Source: Streptomyces sp. NBC_01551 (lineage in GTDB: Bacteria; Actinomycetota; Actinomycetes; Streptomycetales; Streptomycetaceae). From it: 64,000 bases of DNA. The notes beneath the pieces are model-generated. The model made no database searches. It was not told the DNA's origin and saw only the letters and a program-made list of their open reading frames with translations. This document shows, in pieces, positions 26,616-35,397 of the stretch (the stretch's first letter is position 1; each line of letters opens with the position of its first letter). Location of the stretch: the NCBI RefSeq assembly GCF_026339935.1, contig NZ_JAPEPX010000001.1:2571001-2635000 (forward strand). The letters are read 5' to 3'. A program made the translations under genes and the position numbers.

Positions 26616-27980
26616 TCACCGGCCGTCCGCACCCGCGGCGGCGCGCCCGGTGAGGCAGTCCCCACCCGGCGAAGGCAGCGCCCACCACGCGGCGAGTCCG
26701 ATGATCACCCCGGTCAGGACGGTGGACGGCCCCCCGATGTCCGCGTAGAGGAAGTCCGTCAGCTGCCACACGAACATCCCGATCGCGACCAGCCCGCAGT
26801 CCCGGATCCCGCGCGCGGAGCCGTCGGCGTACCGCCGCAGCCCCGCCACCAGCAGCGCCGCCCAGCCGCCCGCCAGCGCGACCAGCCCGATCAGCCCCTG
26901 CTCGCTGAGGATCAGCAGGTACATGTTGTGCGGGGACAGCAGCGGCTGGCGCAGGTAGGCCTGGCCCGCGCCGGCGGTGTCGCTGCCGGAGGACAGCGCC
27001 AGCGAGGAGTGCCCGTCGCGGTGGGCCGGGAAGCCCTTGAGGCCCACCCCGGCCGCGGGCCGCTCGCGCCACATCGACTCGGCGGCGGCCCACATCGTGT
27101 AGCGGTCGGTCACCGACTGGTCCGGCGCGCTGGAGACCTGCGTGATCGAGGTCAGCCGCTCCGCCACCATCTCGGAGCCGATCCCGAACCCGCCCACCAG
27201 CACCACACCGGCCGCGCCGAGTGCCACCAGCACCTTCAGGGCCCGCCGGATCCCGGCCATGGCCATCACCAGCACCGCCGCGCCGAGCGTCGCGATCCAC
27301 GAGCCCCGGCTGAACGACAGCACCAGCGGCACCACCAGCACCAGCGCGCAGCTCCCGGCGATCCGCCGGACCCGCTGCGACAGGCCCGGCGCCAGCGCCG
27401 CCGCCGTCGCGACGACCAGCCCGTACGCCACGACCGTGGCCATGCCCATCACGTCACCGGGGCCGAAGGTCCCGACGGCCCGGATGTCCTCGCCCTGGTA
27501 GGAGGCCCCGGTGTGGGTCGCGTACTGGAGCACCCCCACCGCGCCCTGGAACAGCGCCAGCACCACGAAGCACCCGGCGGCGATCCGGAACTCCCGCGCG
27601 TCGCGCACCAGCAGCACCACCGCCGCCGGGACGAGCACGAACACCTGGAGGTAGCGCACGAAACCGGGCAGCGCCGCGTACGGATCGCCCGCGGTCACCG
27701 TCGCCACCGCGAGCCCGACGGCGGGCAGCCCGAGCACGAACGCGCCCAGCGGGCTCAGGGCCCGCACCCGGCCCCGTAGCGCCTGGAGGGCGCAGACGAA
27801 GACCAGCAGCAGCGAGGCTGCGTCGGCCGGCCCGACCTTGCCCGAGGCGGTGGCGTCACCGGCCGGCAGCGGTGCGAGGAGCAACAGGACGGTGCCGGCG
27901 AGCGGCAGCAGCGGCCAGTGCCGGCGCAGCGCCCCCGCGAGCACGGGCCGGCCCCACGTCCCTGACAGTGCGAGGCTCAT
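26616..27980 (-). CDS. O-antigen ligase (WaaL/Wzy-like) family protein
   Basis: 454 residues with about 11 helices and a large loop between the last ones. The Wzy_C-type region is VLSFSRGSWIATLGAAVLVMA and the loop has VGLKGFPAHRDGHSS followed by LLSPHNMYLLILSEQGLIG, where the conserved His of O-antigen ligases sits (SPHNMYL). Probably polymerises or transfers lipid-linked exopolysaccharide on the outer face of the membrane. ATG at 27980 lies 3 bp after the previous stop, with GGGGAG upstream. Confidence 0.87.
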   Translation of the reverse strand: MSLALSGTWGRPVLAGALRRHWPLLPLAGTVLLLLAPLPAGDATASGKVGPADAASLLLVFVCALQALRGRVRALSPLGAFVLGLPAVGLAVATVTAGDPYAALPGFVRYLQVFVLVPAAVVLLVRDAREFRIAAGCFVVLALFQGAVGVLQYATHTGASYQGEDIRAVGTFGPGDVMGMATVVAYGLVVATAAALAPGLSQRVRRIAGSCALVLVVPLVLSFSRGSWIATLGAAVLVMAMAGIRRALKVLVALGAAGVVLVGGFGIGSEMVAERLTSITQVSSAPDQSVTDRYTMWAAAESMWRERPAAGVGLKGFPAHRDGHSSLALSSGSDTAGAGQAYLRQPLLSPHNMYLLILSEQGLIGLVALAGGWAALLVAGLRRYADGSARGIRDCGLVAIGMFVWQLTDFLYADIGGPSTVLTGVIIGLAAWWALPSPGGDCLTGRAAAGADGR

Positions 27981-27982
27981 GG

Positions 27983-29493
27983 TCAGCTCCCCCCGAGCCG
28001 GAAGCGGAAGAACGAGGCCGCGGTGCGGGCGAGGATCCACAGGTCCTGCCACAGCGACCAGGTGTCGATGTAGTGGTTGTCGAAGCGGGCCCGGTCCTCG
28101 ATCGAGGTGTCCCCGCGCAGGCCGTTGATCTGGGCGAGCCCGGTGATGCCGACGGGCATCCGGTGGCGGGCCTCGTAGCCGGGGTGGACGGTGCTGAACT
28201 TGGCGACGAAGAACGGCCGTTCGGGCCGGGGTCCGACCAGGCTCATGTCCCCCCGTACGACGTTCCACAGCTGCGGCAGCTCGTCCAGCGAGGACTTGCG
28301 CAGGAAGGAGCCGACCGGGCTCATCCGGCGGTCCCCGGCGACCGTCCAGCGGGTGGCGGACTCGTGCTCGTCGGCGCGCAGGGTACGGAACTTCAGCAGC
28401 GTGAAGGGGCGCCCGTACAGGCCGACCCGCTCCTGCCGGAAGATCACCCCGGGCCCGTCGGAGAGCCGTACGGCCAGGGCGCACAGGCCCATCACGGGCG
28501 CTGCGGCGATCAGCGCGACCGCGGCGAGCACCCCGTCGATGGCCCGCTTCACCCAGCGCTCGACGGGCCGGGACGGGCGCGGCAGCAGCGGCTGTACGGC
28601 GTACCCCCACAGCTGGTCGGCGGGCTGGGCGACCCGCATGCCGGTCACCTTTGCGGTGCCGGCCGGGTCGGCGAGCCAGAGCCGGCAGCCGTGGTCGTGG
28701 AAGAGCCGGACCAGCGAGGCGGTGCGCTCGTCGGCCTCGGGCGGACGGGTGAACACCGCCTCCCGGACGGAGTTCTGGATGACCGCGCGGCGGATGTCCT
28801 CGTGGGTGGCGAGGACCGGCATCTGGGCGTTCTCGCCGTCGGCGGCGGAGCCGGCGATCCCGACGGGCCGCAGCCCGTACTCGCGGCGTCCGTGCAGGGC
28901 GGCGGCGACCGCGCTCGCACCCTCCCCGGATCCGACGACGAGGACGGAGGCGGGCCTGCGGACGGCGGAGCGGCGGCGGGCCGTGTTCACGAGCCCGCGG
29001 CCCGCGCACGCCAGGACGACCTGGAGGCAGACGGCGGTGAGCAGGGCGCTCCAGCCGAGCGCCTGGCCGGGCCGGACGGCGGCCACGACGGCGGCGGCGC
29101 CGCACCACAGCACGGCGGCCCGCCCGGCCAGCGCGGGCAGTTCGAGGAGCGCGGAGGGCGCGAGCCGCGGCCGGTACAGCCCGGCCTGCGCGTGCAGCGC
29201 GGTGAGGAGTACGGCGACCGGCGCGGCCGCCTCGGCCGGCAGGCCGAGCCCGGGCAGGGCGGCCGTGGTGAGGACGACGGCCAGCGCGTCGGCGGCCAGC
29301 AGCGGGCGGCCCCGCCGCGCCGGCGGATCCGCCGCGGCCGGACGGCGGGCCGGGCCTGGTCGGCCCGGGGCCGGCGCGGGGGGTGGATGGCGGTCACGGA
29401 ACGGCGGACGGCGGTGGTGTTGCCGGCGCTGCCGCCGGCCGGCCCCGTACCGCCCTGCCCCGTGTGCCGGGCGGGTGCGCTGTCCATCGTCAT
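27983..29493 (-). CDS. Exopolysaccharide polyprenyl glycosylphosphotransferase (WcaJ/CpsE-like), frame-interrupted
   Basis: Initiating sugar-1-phosphate transferase that loads the first sugar on undecaprenyl phosphate. The C-terminal catalytic domain (Bac_transf) is clear: VERWVKRAIDGVLAAVALI, FRQERVGLYGRPFTLLKFRTLR, SLDELPQLWNVVRGDMSLVGPRPE. Upstream lies a CoA-binding-like domain (VLVVGSGEGASAVAAAL) and four membrane helices. The catalytic frame is open to beyond 29340 but has no start codon before the GTG at 29113, which would delete helices 1-3. A coupled ATG at 29493 (ATGA with the upstream GT4 stop; MTMDSAPARHTGQ) is in another frame. One extra C in the six-base run at 29378-29383 joins them into 503 residues with a normal N-terminus. 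Confidence 0.82.
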
Positions 29494-30722
29494 CGGCTGA
29501 TGCGCTCCTGGTTCAAGGGACGGGGCCTGCCCAGCAGTTCGTAGTACAGGCCGGTGACCGCGTCCGTGGTCCGCCGCACGTCGAAGTCGGTCCGGGCGTG
29601 CTGCCGGGCCTGCTCCCCGAGTTCGGCGAGCAGGCGCGGCTCGGTGAGCAGCCGGCCCAGGCCCTTGGCCAGCGCCGTCGGGTCCTCCGGCGGCACCAGG
29701 CACAGTCGTGCCTGGCCGGGCGGCAGGCTCTCCCGGGCGCCGCTGACGTCGGAGACCAGGACCGGGCGACCACAGGCCATGGCTTCGAGCGGGGCGAGCG
29801 CCATGCCCTCCCACCGCGACGGCAGTACAACGAGATCGGCGGCCCGAAGCCACGGTCGGATGTCCCGGGCGGCTCCGGCGAAGAGCACCCCGGGTGGTGC
29901 GGCGCGGCGCAGCGCCTCCGTGTCGGGCCCGTCGCCGACGAGGGCGAGGCGGGCGTCCGGGACCGTGCCCAGCAGCTCCGGCCAGGCCCGGAGCAGCACG
30001 TCCTGGCCCTTTTGCGGGCAGAGCCGGCCGACGCAGACGACGAGCGGCCCGTCGCCCCGGAAGGCGGCGGGCAGCGGGAGTTCGGCACGGGCCAGGGCCC
30101 GGTCGTGGTCCCGGTCGGGGGCCGCGGGGCGGAAGTGTTCGAGGTCCACGCCGTTGCGGATCACCGTCCAGCGGGCGTGGATCCCCTCGCTCTCGCCGGC
30201 CCGGCGTTCGGCCTCGCTGACACAGAGCACCCGGTCGGCCCAACGGACCCCGTACCGCTCCCAGCGCAGCGCGAGAGCGGCGGTGGCGCCGCCGACGGCG
30301 TCGAAGGACCAGGCGTGCGGCTGGAAGACGGTGGGCACGGCGCCGCGTACGGCGAGCCGCCCGGCGAGGCCCGCCTTGGCACTGTGGGCGTGCAGGACGT
30401 CGGGCCGGACGCGGCGGACCAGCCGCCGGGCGCCTGGCACTTCGGCGGCGAGCGCGGGCCCGGGGGCACGTCCGGCCCGCCAGGCGAACACCTCGGCGCC
30501 GGCCTCCCGGGCGGCGTCGGCGAGCCCTCCGCCGGGCGGGCAGCCGACGACGGCCCGCAGCCCGGCGGCGGACTGGCCGCGCACGAGGTCGACGACGACC
30601 CGGGCGACGCCGCCCTCCACGGGCTGCACGAGGTGGAGGACGGTCAGCGGACGCGGGGCGTCCGCCGCGGCGTCTTGCGGAGCTGGAGCCTCTCGCGAGG
30701 CTTTCGAACGGTTAGTCGGCAC
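29490..30722 (-). CDS. Glycosyltransferase family 4
   Basis: About 410 residues from the GTG at 30722 (MPTNRSKASREAP; AGGAG ten bases upstream). GT-B glycosyltransferase: N-terminal HLVQPVEGGVARVVVDLV, donor-binding VCVGRLCPQKGQDVLLRAW and PSRWEGMALAPLEAMACGRPVL. First gene of the exopolysaccharide operon visible here. Its stop overlaps the next start (ATGA at 29490-29493), showing coupling. Specific sugar unknown. Confidence 0.87.
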   Translation of the reverse strand: MPTNRSKASREAPAPQDAAADAPRPLTVLHLVQPVEGGVARVVVDLVRGQSAAGLRAVVGCPPGGGLADAAREAGAEVFAWRAGRAPGPALAAEVPGARRLVRRVRPDVLHAHSAKAGLAGRLAVRGAVPTVFQPHAWSFDAVGGATAALALRWERYGVRWADRVLCVSEAERRAGESEGIHARWTVIRNGVDLEHFRPAAPDRDHDRALARAELPLPAAFRGDGPLVVCVGRLCPQKGQDVLLRAWPELLGTVPDARLALVGDGPDTEALRRAAPPGVLFAGAARDIRPWLRAADLVVLPSRWEGMALAPLEAMACGRPVLVSDVSGARESLPPGQARLCLVPPEDPTALAKGLGRLLTEPRLLAELGEQARQHARTDFDVRRTTDAVTGLYYELLGRPRPLNQERISR

Positions 30723-30741
30723 GTGGAGTGGTCTCCTGCGT

Positions 30742-31851
30742 TCAGCGGCGCGCGTCTGTCTGAACGAAGAGCACACCGAGGAAATGACCCTGACTTTCGC
30801 CCGCGAACTTGAAGTTCAGGCTGCGGGCACCACCGGACAGGGCGGGACTCAGATCGAACACGTCCGCGTCATATCCGAGATTATTCATATGATCAGGCTG
30901 TCGCACGAAGGCGTTCTGTCCGAATTCCGTGATCGTGGAATTCATGACGTCGTCGAAAGGATTTTCTCCGTCGCTGAGACTCACCCGACGGCCACTGTCG
31001 GCGGTCACCGTGAGTGAGTCCCCGAGGGTCCCCCGGTCCCCGTCGTACGCGACCACCCCAGCCTTGCCCGAAGACCCGGGCCGGGCGTCCAGGCCGGCGA
31101 TCTCCACCGTCTCGCCCGCCGCCTCCCCGGCGCCCGCGGCGAGCCCCTCGAACCCGTCCCACAGCGACAGCCGGCGCACCGGCTCCTGCGGGTGCTCGTA
31201 CGCCACGACCAGCGTCCAGCCGCCCCAGGCGCCCACCTCGGAGTGGCCCATGGCGATGTTCAGCTGCGCCACCGTCCACATCCCGGCGCCACCCTTGCGC
31301 ACCAGCGGGGTCACGTCCGCCGAGGCCTGGTAGGCGTCGCTGCCCGCGTCGCTCTTGTGCCCGACGACGGTGTCGGCCAGCACTTCCTTGTACGCGCCGC
31401 CCGGCTCGGCGACCAGCACCCGGCCGTTGTCCTCCGGCGGCTTCTGCTCGCCCACCCGCAGGTTCCCGCCCCAGTACAGCCGGGCGTACGAGACCGTCGC
31501 GCCCTGCGGGACCTTGAGCTCGGCCCGGGTGGAGTTGTAGGTGTCGGGGTCCTTGTCGACCTCGCTGTAGAACATCTCGAAGTCGCTGTTGACGCCGGCC
31601 GCGCCCTTCTTCACCTCGGCGCACGGCTCGGCCTGCGGGGACTCCTCGCGGCGGCAGCTGATGCCCGAGTTGGAGGCCCGGACCAGCCCGCCGTGCTGCA
31701 CGGCCTGGTAACGCTGGGTGAAGGGAACCCGGACGGCCTCCCGCTGCGTCGGCGCGGGCGGGACCGCGGCCCCGGCCGCCGGGACGTCCACGGAAAGGGT
31801 GAGGCAGGACAGCAGACCGAGCGTGCCGAGGATTCTGCGGGAGGAACCCAT
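30742..31851 (-). CDS. Secreted protein, possibly DUF3344 family
   Basis: 369 residues; signal peptide residues 1-28 (ILGTLGLLSCLTLSVDVPAAGAA). The mature part is beta-rich with short motifs YARLYWGGNL, GGWTLVVAYEHP and MNNLGYDADVFDL that I associate with the DUF3344 family of secreted actinobacterial and archaeal surface proteins; the assignment is tentative. Two Cys (ISCRRE, AEPCAEV). It ends 19 bp before the GT4 start and is on the same strand, so it may be the first gene of the exopolysaccharide operon or belong to the surface-protein locus to its right. Confidence 0.7.
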   Translation of the reverse strand: MGSSRRILGTLGLLSCLTLSVDVPAAGAAVPPAPTQREAVRVPFTQRYQAVQHGGLVRASNSGISCRREESPQAEPCAEVKKGAAGVNSDFEMFYSEVDKDPDTYNSTRAELKVPQGATVSYARLYWGGNLRVGEQKPPEDNGRVLVAEPGGAYKEVLADTVVGHKSDAGSDAYQASADVTPLVRKGGAGMWTVAQLNIAMGHSEVGAWGGWTLVVAYEHPQEPVRRLSLWDGFEGLAAGAGEAAGETVEIAGLDARPGSSGKAGVVAYDGDRGTLGDSLTVTADSGRRVSLSDGENPFDDVMNSTITEFGQNAFVRQPDHMNNLGYDADVFDLSPALSGGARSLNFKFAGESQGHFLGVLFVQTDARR

Positions 31852-32260
31852 GACCCTGTCTCCATTTCCGATCAAGGGGACAAAACAGGAGTGAACTTTG
31901 TCAGAACTCGGGCGGGAAATCACGCCGGACTCGCACGTACGGCCTTTTGGGCGATAGCACGCACCCCCGCAGTGGGCGGGTCGTTATGCGATGCACCATT
32001 GTTCGAGCCGAATGGGAAAGCGGAGGCTTCACCGGCGAGTCCCCGGCGTCCCGGTCGGCAACCCGGTGCGGGCTCCCGCCGCCCGCCGCCTCAATGCCTG
32101 ACCGACGGCGCCCGGCCCCGACGGAGCCCGACCGTCAGCCCGTTCGTCAACCGTGTCGCCCGAAACGTCGGCATCCGAGTGAACCCACGCAACCCGAGCA
32201 GGGGCCGCCGCGTTGATCCGGGTGCTCCACTACCGGGCAATCCAGCAAAAAGGGACGACA
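31852..32260. other. 409-bp intergenic region with rodlin promoter
   Basis: Divergent spacer. The right end carries a BldN-like promoter for the rodlin gene (listed separately). I see no coding sequence and no clear promoter for the minus-strand secreted-protein gene. Confidence 0.45.
32188..32216 (+). promoter_or_regulatory. BldN-type promoter of rodlin 1
   Basis: CGCAAC (32188-32193), 17-bp spacer, CGTTGA (32211-32216). This is close to the sigma-BldN consensus CGTAAC-N16/17-CGTTGA known to drive rodlin and chaplin genes in Streptomyces. It lies 44 bp before the rodlin start. Confidence 0.7.
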
Positions 32261-32671
32261 ATGATCAAGAAGATGATGGCCTCGGTCGCGGTTGCCGCCT
32301 CGGTCGTGGGCATCGGTGCCGCCATGGCGCCCCAGGCGATGGCCATCGGCAACGACAACGGCGTCAACACCGTGAACGGCAACGGCGCCTCGCAGATCTA
32401 CGGCAACCAGGCCACCTACGGCAACATGAGCCCGCAGATGGCGCTGATCCAGGGCTCCTTCAACAAGCCCTGCATCGCCCTGCCCGCCAAGGCCAACATC
32501 CAGTCGCTCCTCGGCGCGGTCCCGATCGGCCTCCAGGACATCAACGTCCTGTCCAACCCGCAGAACCAGCAGTGCACCGAGAACTCCACCCAGGCCAAGG
32601 GCGACGAGGCTCTCTCGCACATCCTCAGCAACATCCCGATCCTCTCCGGCAACGTCTCCGCCGGCAGCTGA
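32261..32671 (+). CDS. Rodlin (RdlA/RdlB family)
   Basis: 136 residues; Sec signal peptide (residues 1-28, cleavage after AMA) and a mature rodlin domain starting IGNDNGVNTVNGNGASQ with FNKPCIAL, QDINVLSNPQNQQC and ENSTQAKGDEALSHIL. Rodlins organise chaplin amyloid fibrils into paired rodlets on aerial hyphae and spores. Two Cys in the mature part. AAAGGGAC precedes the ATG at 32261. The second rodlin at 36398 has the same length and near-identical core, so the pair is an ancient or maintained duplication. Confidence 0.95.
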   Translation: MIKKMMASVAVAASVVGIGAAMAPQAMAIGNDNGVNTVNGNGASQIYGNQATYGNMSPQMALIQGSFNKPCIALPAKANIQSLLGAVPIGLQDINVLSNPQNQQCTENSTQAKGDEALSHILSNIPILSGNVSAGS

Positions 32672-32685
32672 TCGCACGCCCTGCC

Positions 32686-32720
32686 CGAGGCCGCCGCACC
32701 TTCCGGTCGCGGCGGCCTCG
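32686..32720 (+). terminator. Terminator after rodlin 1
   Basis: Perfect 12-bp stem (32686-32697 with 32709-32720), 11-nt loop, beginning 14 bp after the rodlin stop codon. Confidence 0.7.
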
Positions 32721-32887
32721 CCGCGTGCACGGGTCGAAATGGTGACACAAATCAGCCCTGAATTCCGAACACTCGGACATCGGGGTGAATTGTGGAACGA
32801 CCGCCGGAGATCTCCGGTTTCTTTTTCCCGAACCACTCGTTGTTATTTCTGCAGCGGATACGCCTCTGCGGGAAGGATCGAAAACAA

Positions 32888-33121
32888 ATGACGTACAAGA
32901 AGGCAGTGGTGCTGGCCGCCGGCGTTCTGATGGCAGCCGGTGCCGCCTCCCCCGCCATGGCCGACGCGGCGGCGGACGGCAAGGCCGTCGGCTCCCCCGG
33001 CGTCCTGTCCGGCAACCTGGTCCAGGTTCCGGTCCACGTCCCGATCAACATCTGCGGCAACACCGTGAACATCATCGCGCTGCTGAACCCCGCGTTCGGC
33101 AACGTCTGCGTCAACCACTGA
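32888..33121 (+). CDS. Short chaplin
   Basis: 77 residues: signal peptide (1-25, ending MADA) and one chaplin domain (PF03777) GSPGVLSGNLVQVPVHVPIN with the two conserved Cys (NICGNTV and GNVCVN). Secreted amphipathic peptide that assembles into amyloid-like surface fibrils and lowers water surface tension for aerial growth. GGAAGGA precedes the ATG at 32888. The mature sequence is nearly identical to the chaplin encoded at 35048-35287. Confidence 0.95.
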   Translation: MTYKKAVVLAAGVLMAAGAASPAMADAAADGKAVGSPGVLSGNLVQVPVHVPINICGNTVNIIALLNPAFGNVCVNH

Positions 33122-33157
33122 CGCAGCCCCCGCGCCCGCCAGGGCAGACCTCCTCGG

Positions 33158-33197
33158 GGTGGCCTCGGAGTGCACGGCGGTGCACTCCGAGGCCACC
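33158..33197 (+). terminator. Hairpin between the short and long chaplin genes
   Basis: Perfect 17-bp stem (33158-33174 with 33181-33197), loop CGGCGG. It lies 37 bp after the short chaplin stop and 45 bp before the long chaplin start. It may end transcription or limit read-through to the long chaplin, which has no evident promoter of its own. Confidence 0.7.
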
Positions 33198-33242
33198 TTC
33201 GATTCACCACCGGCGGGAGTGCCGGTAGACAGGGAAGGACCC

Positions 33243-34444
33243 ATGCGACAGGTACTGAGCCGACAGGTACTGGGCAAGGGGATGCTCACGGCGGCGGCCG
33301 CGTCCAGCCTGCTGTCGATCGCGACCGGCGCGGCGTACGCGCACCCCGGGGCGACGGCCGAGGCCTCGCATTCGCCGGGCGTGCTGTCCGGCAACAGCGT
33401 CTCGGTACCCATCACCTTCACGCCGAACGTGTGCGGCAACAGCGTGGACGGCGGGGCCGCCCTGAACCCCGCGATGGGGAACACCTGCGCCACCTCGACC
33501 GGCTCCCACGTCAGCCGTGACGAGTACGAGCACCACCTCAGCCCCGAGCACGCCGAGGCCTTCGAGCGCTACCTCGACGAGAGCCGGGGGCGGCACGCGC
33601 TGCCGCGCCAGCGCGAGGAGGAGCACGGCGGGTACGGCGAGGAGCGCGCGCACGAGGAGCAGCGCCACCCCGCCCCCCGGCACGCGGCCCCGCGCCACGA
33701 GGAGCGGCACGACGAGGGCGGCTACGGCGACTCCGAGGAGCGCGGCGGCGGCGAGGAGGAGTGCGACGACCACCCGCGGCCCGAGGCGCAGCGTCCGGCC
33801 CCGGCGCCGCCCGCGCCGCCGCGCTCGCACCCCCGGCCCGCCCCGGAGCACCCGGCTCCGCAACCGCGTCCGAAGCCCGTCCCGGCACCCGAGATGCCCG
33901 CGCCCGCCCCCGCGCCGCAGGCCCGCAGCCGCTGCCCGCACCGGAGCCCGTCCCGGCCCCGGAGGCGCCCGCGCCGCTGCCCGCACCGGAGCCCGCGCCC
34001 GCTCCCGCGCCCCCCGCGGCGGAACAGCCCGAGGAGGAGGCGCCGCCCGTGACGCTCCCCGCGCCGGCGCCGCCGGAGGCGGAGGAGGTCCCCGCGCCGC
34101 GTCCGCCGCACGGCAGCCAGCCCGTCGAGCACCCGGCGCCCGCCCCCGCGCCGGAGGCCGTCCGTCCCCCCGCCGACCAGCCGCCGGCCGCTCCCGCCGG
34201 TGACACCCCGGTCCACCTGCCCCCGGCGGCTCCGGCACCCGCGCCCGTCCCGGCGCCCCTGCCCGCCCCCGCCCCGGTCGCCCCGCCGCAGGAGGCTCCG
34301 GCCGTCCCCGCTCCCGCGCCGGCCCCCGCGGTCACGCAGGAACTCGCCGCGACCGGTGCGGGCCAGCCCGCCGCCGCGGCGGCCCTCGCCTCGGCCCTGA
34401 TCCTGGGCGGCGCCATTCTGTACCGGCGGTCCCGTATCTCCTGA
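33243..34444 (+). CDS. Long chaplin with LAATG cell-wall sorting signal, frame-interrupted
   Basis: Starts at the ATG at 33243 after GGAAGGA. Signal peptide (about 1-33), one chaplin domain (HSPGVLSGNSVSVPITFTPN, two Cys), then a Glu/Arg/His-rich segment (about residues 85-185) and a Pro/Ala-rich segment. The frame from the start stays open to 34052, but near 33921-33924 the sensible proline-rich frame shifts; the second frame runs to 34444 and ends with LAATG, a hydrophobic helix (AAALASALILGGAIL) and YRRSR, a sortase substrate. One added base (GCCC to GCCCC) restores about 400 residues. Known long chaplins ChpA-C carry two chaplin domains; this one has only one plus an unusually long linker. 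Confidence 0.82.
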
Positions 34445-34472
34445 CGGCATTACCGGTAATCGGAAAAAATAT

Positions 34473-34506
34473 CGGCCGGAGAATCCCTTGTCGGATTCTC
34501 CGGCCG
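34473..34506 (+). terminator. Terminator after the long chaplin gene
   Basis: Perfect 14-bp stem (34473-34486 with 34493-34506), 6-nt loop CTTGTC, 28 bp after the LAATG-frame stop. Its position supports the longer, frame-shifted reading of the chaplin gene ending at 34444. Confidence 0.78.
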
Positions 34507-34618
34507 TTGCCGTGTCAGCGGCCGCGTTTCCGCAGCGGCGGGGAATCGTTACCCAGGTCGAAAGTGGCGCGACGGTCGCCACTGACGCCTCTGTCCACGA
34601 AAGAAGAGGATTTCGATA

Positions 34619-34966
34619 ATGAAGCTCACGAAGGTCGCCGCTGTCGTCGCCGGCTCCGTCGCCGCCCTCGGCGCCTCCGCCCCCGCGTTCGCCGTCACGG
34701 CCCCGGCCCAGATGCCCCCCATGAGCGTGACGAGCGGGGCGACGGAGGTTCTGAACGCGGTCAACCCCGTCTCGGAGGCGCTCCCGCAGACCGTGGGCAA
34801 TGCGCTCGCCGAGCAGGGCGACGGCGTCGGCAAGGTCGTGGGCACCGTGCAGAACGTCAACAAGGTCCGCAACGACGTGCCGGGGGAGGTGCTCCACGTC
34901 GCGAACGGAGCCACCCAGGCGTCCCCGCTGCTCGGTGGCGTGAAGCTCAACGGCGGCTCCAACTGA
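34619..34966 (+). CDS. Small secreted protein of the chaplin/rodlin locus
   Basis: 115 residues; signal peptide (1-25, ending AFA). The mature part is Val/Asn/Gly-rich (MSVTSGATEVLNAVNPVSEALPQTVGNALAEQG) without Cys and looks like a short amphipathic repeat-like peptide. No domain recognised. AGAAGAGG precedes the ATG. Its setting among chaplin and rodlin genes suggests a surface or aerial-hypha role, which is inference. Confidence 0.72.
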   Translation: MKLTKVAAVVAGSVAALGASAPAFAVTAPAQMPPMSVTSGATEVLNAVNPVSEALPQTVGNALAEQGDGVGKVVGTVQNVNKVRNDVPGEVLHVANGATQASPLLGGVKLNGGSN

Positions 34967-34984
34967 GCGAACGCCGCCCTCCAC

Positions 34985-35038
34985 CGCACATGACTGTGGG
35001 CGCCACCGGCGAGGCCGGGGCGCCCACAGTCATGTGCG
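34985..35038. terminator. Strong bidirectional terminator
   Basis: Perfect 20-bp inverted repeat (34985-35004 with 35019-35038). The 14-nt apical region holds a further CCGGC/GCCGG stem. It sits exactly between the convergent secreted-protein gene (stop 34966) and the chaplin gene (stop 35048). Confidence 0.85.
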
Positions 35039-35047
35039 CGACTGACG

Positions 35048-35287
35048 TCAGTCGTTGACGCAGACGTTGCCGAACGTGGGGTTCAGCGCCGCGATGATGT
35101 TCACGGTGTTGCCGCACAGGTTGATCGGCACGTGGACCGGAACCTGGACCAGGTTGCCCGACAGGACACCGGGGGAACCCACGGCCGCGCCTTCGGCCGA
35201 CGAGTCGGCGATGGCGGAGCCGGCGGCAGCGCCCGCGGCGAGACCAGCGGTGGCCAGGACCAGGGCGGCCTTCTTGGCAGAGTTCAT
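35048..35287 (-). CDS. Short chaplin
   Basis: 79 residues from the ATG at 35287 (MNSAKKAALVLATAGLAAG). Signal peptide to about residue 27 (AIADSSAEG follows), then one chaplin domain GSPGVLSGNLVQVPVHVPIN with two conserved Cys (NLCGNTV, GNVCVN). Differs from the other short chaplin at only a few mature positions. Secreted surface amyloid protein. A BldN-like promoter lies 111 bp upstream. Confidence 0.95.
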   Translation of the reverse strand: MNSAKKAALVLATAGLAAGAAAGSAIADSSAEGAAVGSPGVLSGNLVQVPVHVPINLCGNTVNIIAALNPTFGNVCVND

Positions 35288-35397
35288 GGGAAGTGCACCT
35301 TCTGTTCGATGTTCTGCCCCGTCCGGGGCTCACACCGAGCGAAACGGTCCACACTGCCAGACCGACACGGCCTCAGGTGCGAACAGACCTGTTCAGC

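Noticed and set aside
33243..34052. Reading the long chaplin as ending at 34052
   Set aside because: After 33921 that frame becomes Arg/His-rich nonsense, while the other frame keeps the Pro/Ala pattern, ends in LAATG and is followed by a terminator.
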